Assembly (NCBI RefSeq): GCF_003048675.2
Contig: NZ_CP060707.1
Coordinates: 1,922,001 to 1,986,000 of the forward strand
DNA: 64,000 nucleotides
DNA from: Campylobacter concisus
GTDB lineage: Bacteria; Campylobacterota; Campylobacteria; Campylobacterales; Campylobacteraceae
Reading direction: 5' to 3'
The notes under the pieces were generated by a model that ran no database searches, was not told the DNA's origin, and saw only the letters and a program-made list of their open reading frames with translations. The position numbers were made by a program, and so were the translations under genes. The first letter of the stretch is position 1, and each line of letters begins with the position of its first letter. Below, one piece after another: positions 37,418 through 44,965 of this stretch.

Positions 37418-38426
37418 CAACTTTAAAAGTATAAACAATCAAGAAATTGAATTAAAGCCGCTAACTATATTTACTGGGACTAATTCATCTGGCAAAACTA
37501 CATTAATGCAGAGTATTTTACTATTGTCTTATTATTCTAACCAAAATTCGGAACTAGAAAAGGCATTAATAAAGGTTAAAAAATTTCAAGAAATTAGAAA
37601 TTTTAATAATAACAGCAATGAAGTTACATTGCAAATAAAAATGGACAATGGAGAATACATATTAAAATGTGATAGTAACAGTAATTGGGTTATAAATAAA
37701 AAATCTCCTTTAGTTTTTGAAGATAATTTATACTATATTAGTTCTAATCGTATAGGACAAGAAGATATAGCAACTTATAGCGAAAATATAAAATTTGGAA
37801 TAAATGGTAAAAATGTTTTTGGTTTTTTTCAAAAATATAAAGATCAAATTGTAAGTTTTGTGGCAGATCATAATAATGACGAAACGTTATCTGGTAATCT
37901 TAAGTATTGGATTAAAAAAATTTTAGATTTAGATATTGAGCTTTATACGGAAGATATAGATGGTTCAAATATAAAAGCAGGTTATAAATCTAGTCTTATT
38001 ACCTCAAATATTCTTTCTACTTTTAATGTTGGAACTGGTGTAAGTTATGTCATAAGAATACTAATTGTTGCCTTATGGTTAAAACCAAATGATATCTTTA
38101 TGATCGAGAACCCAGAAATTCATCTACATCCAAAAGCTATATCAAATTTGGCTAGTTTTTTTGCAGAAATTGTATCAAAAAATAAAGTTCAGCTAATTAT
38201 AGAAACTCACTCAGAATATTTTTTACACAAATTGAGGTATGAGATTTATAAGAGAAAATTTAATGCCAATGATGTGAGATTTTTTTACAAAGATGATCCA
38301 AATAAAGAATTTGAAATAATTGATATAAATGAAAATGGGCATTTGGTAAATTTTAAAAACGAAAAAATCAATTTTCCTACTGGTTTTTTAGATGTTAGTC
38401 TTGGTGAATTATTGGAGATAATGTAA
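37395..38426 (+). CDS. AAA/ABC-type ATPase with DUF3696 C-terminus, second gene of the cassette
   Basis: The 343-residue protein begins MQQMKISNFKSI-like, as in SMC/OLD-type ATPases (here MIQQMKISNFKSINNQE). It has a Walker A loop GTNSSGKT (28-35), a Walker B region MIENPEIHLHP (about 235-245) and an H-loop IETHSE. The tail, with NENGHL and FPTGFLDVS, matches DUF3696. Such ATPases are common energy or sensing subunits of phage-defence systems. The start lies within the DUF262 gene and the stop overlaps the next start by one base, so the three proteins are translated as a set. Very AT-rich. Confidence 0.88.
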   Translation: MIQQMKISNFKSINNQEIELKPLTIFTGTNSSGKTTLMQSILLLSYYSNQNSELEKALIKVKKFQEIRNFNNNSNEVTLQIKMDNGEYILKCDSNSNWVINKKSPLVFEDNLYYISSNRIGQEDIATYSENIKFGINGKNVFGFFQKYKDQIVSFVADHNNDETLSGNLKYWIKKILDLDIELYTEDIDGSNIKAGYKSSLITSNILSTFNVGTGVSYVIRILIVALWLKPNDIFMIENPEIHLHPKAISNLASFFAEIVSKNKVQLIIETHSEYFLHKLRYEIYKRKFNANDVRFFYKDDPNKEFEIIDINENGHLVNFKNEKINFPTGFLDVSLGELLEIM

Positions 38427-39121
38427 TGGTATTTTCTATGTGTTGCGAAGATGATTTGTTAAAAGAATTTATCAAATTTAAACACGGTGAATCAGTAAAT
38501 AATGATACTATAGAGAAATTTTTGCATTATTATAAGCCTGAAATTCTACCAACAAGAAAACAACTTGAGATATTAGGTGATGATTTAAAATCAAAATTAG
38601 TATCAAGCGGTTATACCTCTTATGACTTACCTGAAGCGCTCTCAAAAACTATCTATAAAATTTGTTTATCAAATACGAAAAAAGATTTTCCATATGTAAA
38701 TATAAATGGTGATGAGTTGGAAAATAATTTAACCGGTACATTCAAATCATCATCACGAGATAAAGCTATTGCACATATTAAAGCATTGCTTGAAAGTGCC
38801 AATTATATTGTTATCTATGATAAATTTATAAGTAGTAATTTTAATAGTTTTAAAAATTTTATAAAACAGTGTATTCCTCAAAAAAGACTAACATTAGAAT
38901 GCTTTGGATTAAATCAAGATCAAAAAACTACGATAAAACAAATCCATAATAGTTATACTGTAAAAGACTACTCAGCCAATAATATATCACCGTATCAAAA
39001 TGGCTTTCACGATAGATATATTTTGATAGATCAAAAAGTTGAGATAATTTTAACTAGCGGTATAGATTATTTAATAAATAATGAAAATGACTTTACTTAT
39101 ATAATAAGAAAGTTAAAATAG
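38426..39121 (+). CDS. Phospholipase-D-like (MIT_C-type) protein, third gene of the cassette
   Basis: The 231-residue protein has an unrecognised N-terminal half and a C-terminal half (about 110-231). That half resembles the PLD-fold domain called MIT_C, with the motif FHDRYILID near residue 195 followed by EIILTSGIDYL. Only one H-x-x-x-x-x-x-D type motif is visible, so a dimer would be needed for a full PLD active site. It could be the nuclease effector of the cassette. Its start overlaps the stop of the ATPase gene (TAATG). A hairpin follows. The assignment of fold is tentative. Confidence 0.7.
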   Translation: MVFSMCCEDDLLKEFIKFKHGESVNNDTIEKFLHYYKPEILPTRKQLEILGDDLKSKLVSSGYTSYDLPEALSKTIYKICLSNTKKDFPYVNINGDELENNLTGTFKSSSRDKAIAHIKALLESANYIVIYDKFISSNFNSFKNFIKQCIPQKRLTLECFGLNQDQKTTIKQIHNSYTVKDYSANNISPYQNGFHDRYILIDQKVEIILTSGIDYLINNENDFTYIIRKLK

Positions 39122-39142
39122 CAATCTTATAACATTAAAAAC

Positions 39143-39176
39143 CTCACAACATCATATTCTACCATGATCTTGTGAG
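39143..39176. terminator. Inverted repeat between the cassette and thiD
   Basis: CTCACAA (39143-39149) pairs with TTGTGAG (39170-39176), with an inner ATCAT/ATGAT pair separated by a C-C mismatch. It sits between convergent genes, 21 bases after the cassette and 7 bases from the end of thiD. No long T tract is present, so termination is plausible but not certain. Confidence 0.55.
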
Positions 39177-39183
39177 AATAATT

Positions 39184-39918
39184 TTACTTCGCTCCGTGCC
39201 AAAGTAGGCGGTTTTTGCCTAGCTTTGTGTCGATACTCTCTTTTATAATGGAGCAGATATACTCTTTTGAAAGCCCTATAGCCTCCTCTAAGCTCTTACC
39301 CTTTGCAAGGTAACAAGCAAGCGCCGTTGAGAAAGTGCAACCAGTCCCACTCATCACAAGCGGGCTAGCAAGTGGGGTTTTGAAATTTTGCAGTGAGGCA
39401 TCTTTTCTATAAAGCGTATCTATGCTATTGCCCTCGCTCACTCGCTTTTTTACGATGATATCGCAAGGCAGATCTTTAAAATTTCCACCAAAAAGGACAT
39501 TTGCCTCGTCCAAATTTGGCGTGGCGACGGCGGCAAGCTTCATTAGTTCTTTTAGCTTTTCTACTGCGCTATCTTTTATGAGCTTGTGGCCGCTCTTTGA
39601 AACGCAGACTGGATCAAGCACGACTTTTGCCTTTTGTGTGAGTAAAAACTCATGCACCACGTCCATTATCTCCTCGCTAAAGAGCATGCCGATCTTTATG
39701 GCATCAAAGCTAAATTCCTCCGCAAGCGTACTAAGCTGGTCTTTAACAAAGCTAGATTCAAGACAAACTACGCTTTTTATCGCGTCCGTGGTCTCAGCAA
39801 CTAGCGAAGTGACCGCCGTTGCGCTATAGCAGTTTAGCCTAGCGCATGTCTTTATATCAGCCTGAAGCCCCGCTGTACCGCTATTGCATGAGCCTGCGAT
39901 GATTAAAATTTTCTTCAT
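39184..39918 (-). CDS. thiD: Hydroxymethylpyrimidine/phosphomethylpyrimidine kinase
   Basis: ThiD phosphorylates HMP twice for thiamine synthesis. The 244-residue protein is a ribokinase-fold enzyme with the phosphate-binding VMSGTGCTFSTALA motif, including the conserved catalytic cysteine. The N-terminal substrate loop reads AGSCNSGTAGLQAD, where the family usually has AGSDSSGGAGIQAD. The Asp-to-Cys and Gly-to-Thr changes are unusual and could alter affinity. The gene is alone on the minus strand, flanked by the defence-like cassette and the 178-residue mini family member. Confidence 0.9.
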   Translation of the reverse strand: MKKILIIAGSCNSGTAGLQADIKTCARLNCYSATAVTSLVAETTDAIKSVVCLESSFVKDQLSTLAEEFSFDAIKIGMLFSEEIMDVVHEFLLTQKAKVVLDPVCVSKSGHKLIKDSAVEKLKELMKLAAVATPNLDEANVLFGGNFKDLPCDIIVKKRVSEGNSIDTLYRKDASLQNFKTPLASPLVMSGTGCTFSTALACYLAKGKSLEEAIGLSKEYICSIIKESIDTKLGKNRLLWHGAK

Positions 39919-39978
39919 CGTTTTCCTTTTGTAAATTTTGGCTTATTATAGGGGATATTAGTTAATTTTTAGGATAAG

Positions 39979-40004
39979 AAATTTGAACCAAGAGGCTCAA
40001 ATTT
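39979..40004 (-). terminator. Hairpin after the 178-residue protein gene
   Basis: AAATTTGA-A-CC pairs with GG-C-TCAAATTT around an AAGA loop with one mismatch, touching the stop codon. The downstream strand is AT-rich. Confidence 0.65.
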
Positions 40005-40540
40005 TATGAAAGTTTATTTAGATCGTTATCGATCTCGATATATATCGTAGTTGCGTCAAAATTTGCATGCTCGTAAGAGTTATCTACTTTTAGCTCGTTT
40101 GAGTCAGATAAAATCTCATCATTTGCGCTATGCTTGTCTGCTAAATTTTCACTGCTCTCAAGGCTATTTGAACTATTTTCAGCCTCATTTGGCTGCGTTT
40201 TTGCAAACATATCTTCTACTTTTTCATTCATCTGATCAAGTATCTCAGCGTAGTTTTCTCCAAGAAGCGCTCTAAAAAGTGCGTCAGTATCGATGCTATT
40301 TTCAGCACTTGTATCAGCACTCACCACGCTACTATCAAGCCATATCGTGTCATATCCATTTAGCGATATATCGCTGCCATCTGTTGCAGTGATAGTCACG
40401 CTCGCACTTTGGCTCTCTCCCTTTATACTCTCTCCGATATAAACCTCATCATCTACGTTTAGAACTCTTACACGGTCGTTTTTATCTATCGCTATAACAT
40501 CAGATGTGACGCTTTTTACCTTGCCGGCTATAGCTGCCAT
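40004..40540 (-). CDS. Minimal retention-module protein (178 aa) lacking a repeat body and LapG site
   Basis: The N-terminal 70 residues align with the retention module of the five large proteins (KVKSVTSDVIAIDKNDRVRVLNVDDEVYIGE...). The last 15 residues (TTIYIEIDNDLNKLS) match the end of the adjacent 1381-residue adhesin (TTIYIDVDNDINKQLV). Between them is only a short acidic, Ser/Asn-rich linker. Where the relatives have LEETAAGGN this protein has ILDQMNEKVED, so the predicted protease site is absent. It has a good AAGGAATAAAG site and the shared operator promoter, so it is expressed with the adhesins and is not simply debris. A role as a permanent plug, anchor or competitor in the exporter is a hypothesis. 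Confidence 0.82.
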   Translation of the reverse strand: MAAIAGKVKSVTSDVIAIDKNDRVRVLNVDDEVYIGESIKGESQSASVTITATDGSDISLNGYDTIWLDSSVVSADTSAENSIDTDALFRALLGENYAEILDQMNEKVEDMFAKTQPNEAENSSNSLESSENLADKHSANDEILSDSNELKVDNSYEHANFDATTIYIEIDNDLNKLS

Positions 40541-40568
40541 CTTTATTCCTTACTTTTATTTTTGATTT

Positions 40569-40613
40569 ATTCTAGTGTTTTTTATTAAATTTGTATATTG
40601 TACTTTGGTACAA
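40569..40613 (-). promoter_or_regulatory. Palindromic operator plus -10 for the 178-residue protein gene
   Basis: TTGTACTTTGGTACAA (40598-40613) is followed, exactly 23 bases on, by TAGAAT (40574 down to 40569). The ATG is 29 bases further. This site has the same half-sites as the promoters of the large adhesin genes. Confidence 0.84.
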
Positions 40614-40664
40614 AGATGATTTTAAGAGCGTTTTTTGGGAGTAAAAATAGAAATTTAAAAGAAG

Positions 40665-40688
40665 AATTTGGGCTAAAAAGCCCAAATT
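40665..40688 (-). terminator. Terminator of the 1381-residue adhesin gene
   Basis: A 9-bp stem AATTTGGGC/GCCCAAATT, extended by one A-T pair, abuts the stop codon. On the minus strand it is followed by the T-rich CTTCTTTTAAATTTC. Confidence 0.85.
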
Positions 40689-43600
40689 TTATACAAGTTG
40701 TTTGTTTATATCGTTATCGACATCTATATAGATAGTTGTTGGAGTAGCTGTGCTTGTTTGACCCTCATATCTTGTATATCCAGCTTGGACACCACTTTGA
40801 TCTGTGGCTTCAGTAAATCCTTTTAATGAAACGCTATCTTTGTTGTCGCCACTTATTTTTAAGATAGTATTTACATCATCAGTGATGCTAAATACATTAT
40901 CCGCTTTTAAATTTAGTAGCTTAACATCTTGGTTGTCGTTGCCATGCTCATCCATGCCAAGTTGGATCTCTTCAAAACTCTTGATCGCATTAGTTAAAGA
41001 TTTGTTGTCTATCTTATCAAAGTCGATAGTGCCATCCTTTGCCACTGGACGCATGATAAGCGTATCTGTGCCAGTGCCGCCATCCAAGCTTTGAGATAGA
41101 GCTGCCCTTGGATTATCAAAGGTAAATACAACTTTGTCATTACCAGCGCCAGCATTTACTAGATCGCCTTTGTTCATGCCAGTATAGCCACTTCTGCCAG
41201 CATCGATGTAGTCGTTACCACTTCCTGTGGTTATGACGTCATTGTTGTCACCAGTGATGATTACGTTGTTACCATTGCCTGTGCGAATTTCATTTTCACC
41301 ACGTCCTGCGTGTATGATGTTATCGCCATTTCCAACATTGATGATGTCATTGCCTTCACTTGTTGTGATAACGTTATCGTTGTTGTTTTCTGCAACTACT
41401 CTTGTATTTTTAGCGATATCAGAAACTTGCAAATAGACATCACTTGCTTTTACATCGCCGTTAAACACTGCTTCGAAATTTCCATTATCATCAAGCGTTA
41501 CAGAATTTGCAGTTATGATGTGTCCATCAGCACCTCTTAGCGTGATGCTATCTTTTAGAGCTATGCCTTTTACTGCCTCTTCAAAGTGCTCTTTTAGTGT
41601 GTAGCTTGCGCCAACTCCATTTTCACTTAAATTTCCACTCCATGTGGTTTTATTTGCAGCTGCGTCGTAGTGTAATTTTGAGTCATTTATCGTTGCAGCT
41701 GTTGCATCGATCGTAAATCTGATAGAGTTGTAAAGTAGCTCATCTCCACCTTGGTATTTGCCTTTTATAGATACATCATAAACACCATCAGCCATTTTGC
41801 CAGCGGCATCAAGTCTGTTGTTGTAGCCTGTAAGTCTGTTGTAGTGATCAGGCGTTACATTGCCTATTGGTTTTTCTATCGATTGAGATAATAGATCTTT
41901 TGAAACACCTTTATCGACGTTGGTTGCTACAAATCTAACATCGCCAGTGCCCCATGTTATGCCTCTGCCGCTATTTAAAAACTCGCTTACAGTTTGATTA
42001 TTGCTAGCATTACCAGCTGTTGCATCTTCTGGGATCACAGCTCTTAGGTATGGGATAGCGTCGTTTGAAACGATCCTTGAGCCATCAGCTCTAAGGCCAT
42101 CTTCGCTCATCTCCATAGTACCCCACAACTTCTCAGCTGAGCGGTTATTTGCATTTGTAGTTGTGTCGTTGCCGTTTTCAAACTGCGTCATTGTTGGAAC
42201 TAAAATTTCATTTACATGAGTATATTTTGTACCAGCTTTATCAGTCATCTCAACTTCTATCTTATCGCCTAGTTTTATCTTGTGATCGTACTCAAAGCTT
42301 AGCACGCCATTAGTTGGCTTAGTAGTACCAACAGAGATAACCTCGGTAGTTCCGTCAGCTCTTACCATTTTTATACTCTCAATCTTATCACCCTCTTCAT
42401 AGTTTTTGAGATTAAATTTAAGCGTATGGTGTAGTCCCTCGCCATCATTTTCGATGATCTTGATGTTTTCTATAGTAACTGGTGTTTTATCAACTACAAA
42501 TTCGCTAACTATCGTGCTCTTGTCGCCATTTGCGAATATTGCAGTTGCTTTGATGTTATAGTTACCATCCTCTAAGTTATCAGATGTGACTTCAAATTTA
42601 CCATTTGAAAATTCGCTTTGGCTAAGCTCTTTTGTAAAGACCTTATGTCCATTTTTATCAAGAACAGTAATGATCGCTTTAGTTGCACTGCTATCTATGC
42701 TGCCCGTAAATGTCGGAGTCTTATCGCTTAGTACTGGTAGTGGTGCATTAGATGAAAATTTATCAGTTTGAGCGATGTCATCAGTTGTATATTTATAATA
42801 TTTAGTTGCATCGTTTATACCTGTATTTGTATTTGCACTTACATTGCTTGCGTCATCATCGGTCGCGTCTATCAGATCTGTGTTAGCGACATTTAGCTTA
42901 GTTGATTCTGCCTGCGCCTCGTTGCCTACAAGGTCGCTAACCTTAGCTGTGTATGTTGCTTTTGGATCGCTTGTTTTAAACTCAACTTCATATTTGCCAT
43001 CTACCACTTTAGCTGTATGGCTCTCGCCTGTGCTTGATGTGACAGTTACGATCTGTCCGTCTTCTACATTATCCACAGTTCCTGTGATCTTTTGAGTTAC
43101 TTTATAGACATTTCTTGTTACTGTATCTACGTAGCTGTCAAAGTCGGTTGAATTTAGTTTTATGCCACTTGCCTCTGAGCCAAGTATGCTCTCAGGTCCG
43201 CCATCTTTTGAAACTGTTAGTTTTAGCTTACCCCAAAAGATATAGTTTGCATAGCTCATATCAAAGTCATAGTAACCTGCTTTATCAACGTGTAAAGTTG
43301 TAACTGTGGCTCTATTTCCCGAGTGGATAGTGTCATAATCAACCATAGTAACGCCATCAACCTTAAATCTTACGCTATCATCAGTGCCTTTTGCGTCAAA
43401 TTTATAATCCCCTGGCTCAAGATACATAGTGCCTTTTAAATTTATCATCGCACCAGCTGTTGTGTTTTTGCCATTAGGAGCATCTCTTACGATATGAATA
43501 TCGCTACCTTTTGCGTTGTCGATAAAGTACTCAAGCGCTTTGAAATTTGGAGCTACCCACTCATTATTTGGAGTTATTAAATTTCCGTCAAGATCTCTTG

Positions 43601-44834
43601 CTCCGCGCACAAATGTGCTGTTATGAGCGCCGTCAAGGCCTGAGACTGTTCCAGCATCGCTATCAACATTATCTCTATCGCCGCCTTTGCCTTGTTGGAA
43701 ATTTAGCTCTTTTGCTTTAAAGCTTGCCCAAGGTTTGGTGTTATTCATATAGTATTCGACAAAATCATTTTGCTTCATACCGTTATGAGCGTATGTTGTA
43801 TTATTAAAGGCATAAGGTCTTAGCTCAGTACCTCTTACGCCTTCTTCATAGATATGGTTAAACCAGAAATTTCCTTTTAGTCCGCTACTCATCTCAGACT
43901 CTTTTACAAGGCTCATCTCAGTTTCAACGTTTATAGTTATTTTTGCAACTGTATCAAGCACAAAGCTACCAGTATCGGTTGCAGTATTGCCGTCTCTTCC
44001 AGTTGCTACTATTTTTACTTCATAATCGCCATCATGGCTACCATTTACGCTTAACTCGTTAGTTGTAAATTTAAATTTACCATCAGCATAGTCGCTTGGA
44101 TTTAGAGTTTTTGTAAAGACTTCGTGTCCGTTCTTGTCAAGAACGCTAACAACCGCTCTTACAGCAGTAGGCTCAACTGTGCCACTTATGGTTGGAGTAG
44201 CATCATTTGTGCGAGGTACGCTTGGTGCGTCTAAGCTATAATCACCAGTTATAGTGCCAAGATCATCAGTTAAAGTTTTGATATCAACGCTGATTGGAGG
44301 TATTACTGGTGCCACAGGAGTTGCATCGCCTGCGTCATTGCCGTCATTGTAGCCGCCGATTGAGTTCTCTGGAGTTTGAAAGGCTCTGTTTGAGTCAGGT
44401 AAATTTCTATAATCATCAGTGATGTTTGAGTAGTGACCGCCCTCTTCAAAGCTTGCAGCACCTAAGCTTACGCCGTCTCCACCAGCGTTGCCACCTTGGT
44501 TACCACCAGCTGCAGTCTCTTCAAGATCAGTGATGTTTGCACCATCAAGAAGTGCTTTTTGGATAGCGCTTACATCAGCTACGCTATCGTCACCAAAGCT
44601 ATCGTTGTGAGCTACGCTCTTGTCTAAATTTAGGGTATCTTTTCCGATGATCGCGATGTCTTTACCATCGTTTGCAGTTATGACTACTTTTGAGTCAAAA
44701 TCAGTTGTCTGTATAGTCTCACCAAGAAAAATTTCATCGCCTACTTTTAACACTCTTTGTGTGCCATCCTTTGCAGTTGCGATTACATTTGCTCCTTGTG
44801 AGATGCTTTTTATAACGCCTATCCTTGTTGCCAT
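40689..44834 (-). CDS. LapA-type retained adhesin with PA14-like ligand domain and RTX repeats (1381 aa)
   Basis: Residues 1-75 are the retention module and LEETAAGGN follows near residue 110. After a linker come Ig-like domains. A block of about 250 residues (near 305-560) is consistent with a PA14 domain: MYLEPGDYKFDAKGTDDSVRF and VDGVTMVDYD, then DKAGYYDFDMSY. PA14 domains often bind sugars, so this may be the adhesive part. More Ig-like domains follow. Near residue 1180 come classical RTX nonapeptides (GNGDNIIHAGRGENEI, GSGNDYIDAG), which bind calcium and aid type I export. The protein ends TTIYIDVDNDINKQLV. The start is preceded by GGAAGTAAA and the shared operator promoter. Confidence 0.9.
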   Translation of the reverse strand: MATRIGVIKSISQGANVIATAKDGTQRVLKVGDEIFLGETIQTTDFDSKVVITANDGKDIAIIGKDTLNLDKSVAHNDSFGDDSVADVSAIQKALLDGANITDLEETAAGGNQGGNAGGDGVSLGAASFEEGGHYSNITDDYRNLPDSNRAFQTPENSIGGYNDGNDAGDATPVAPVIPPISVDIKTLTDDLGTITGDYSLDAPSVPRTNDATPTISGTVEPTAVRAVVSVLDKNGHEVFTKTLNPSDYADGKFKFTTNELSVNGSHDGDYEVKIVATGRDGNTATDTGSFVLDTVAKITINVETEMSLVKESEMSSGLKGNFWFNHIYEEGVRGTELRPYAFNNTTYAHNGMKQNDFVEYYMNNTKPWASFKAKELNFQQGKGGDRDNVDSDAGTVSGLDGAHNSTFVRGARDLDGNLITPNNEWVAPNFKALEYFIDNAKGSDIHIVRDAPNGKNTTAGAMINLKGTMYLEPGDYKFDAKGTDDSVRFKVDGVTMVDYDTIHSGNRATVTTLHVDKAGYYDFDMSYANYIFWGKLKLTVSKDGGPESILGSEASGIKLNSTDFDSYVDTVTRNVYKVTQKITGTVDNVEDGQIVTVTSSTGESHTAKVVDGKYEVEFKTSDPKATYTAKVSDLVGNEAQAESTKLNVANTDLIDATDDDASNVSANTNTGINDATKYYKYTTDDIAQTDKFSSNAPLPVLSDKTPTFTGSIDSSATKAIITVLDKNGHKVFTKELSQSEFSNGKFEVTSDNLEDGNYNIKATAIFANGDKSTIVSEFVVDKTPVTIENIKIIENDGEGLHHTLKFNLKNYEEGDKIESIKMVRADGTTEVISVGTTKPTNGVLSFEYDHKIKLGDKIEVEMTDKAGTKYTHVNEILVPTMTQFENGNDTTTNANNRSAEKLWGTMEMSEDGLRADGSRIVSNDAIPYLRAVIPEDATAGNASNNQTVSEFLNSGRGITWGTGDVRFVATNVDKGVSKDLLSQSIEKPIGNVTPDHYNRLTGYNNRLDAAGKMADGVYDVSIKGKYQGGDELLYNSIRFTIDATAATINDSKLHYDAAANKTTWSGNLSENGVGASYTLKEHFEEAVKGIALKDSITLRGADGHIITANSVTLDDNGNFEAVFNGDVKASDVYLQVSDIAKNTRVVAENNNDNVITTSEGNDIINVGNGDNIIHAGRGENEIRTGNGNNVIITGDNNDVITTGSGNDYIDAGRSGYTGMNKGDLVNAGAGNDKVVFTFDNPRAALSQSLDGGTGTDTLIMRPVAKDGTIDFDKIDNKSLTNAIKSFEEIQLGMDEHGNDNQDVKLLNLKADNVFSITDDVNTILKISGDNKDSVSLKGFTEATDQSGVQAGYTRYEGQTSTATPTTIYIDVDNDINKQLV

Positions 44835-44865
44835 TTTACTTCCTTATCTAAAAAATTTTGAACGT

Positions 44866-44910
44866 ATTTTAATATCTTAAAAGAGCTTTGTAAATTGTAC
44901 TATGGTACTA
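44866..44910 (-). promoter_or_regulatory. Palindromic operator plus -10 for the 1381-residue adhesin gene
   Basis: TTGTACTATGGTACTA (44895-44910, one mismatch in the outermost pair) is followed after 23 bases by TAAAAT (44871 down to 44866). The six bases after the core (TTTACA) are the same as at the giant gene. Confidence 0.82.
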
Positions 44911-44934
44911 AATTTTGAAATTTTGTAAGAATTT

Positions 44935-44958
44935 GCCCTAGTTTTGGGAGACTAGGGC
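44935..44958 (-). terminator. Terminator of the 967-residue adhesin gene
   Basis: A perfect 8-bp stem GCCCTAGT/ACTAGGGC with an 8-base loop lies 7 bases after the stop codon and is followed on the minus strand by AAATTCTTAC. Confidence 0.78.
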
Positions 44959-44965
44959 ATGAAAT

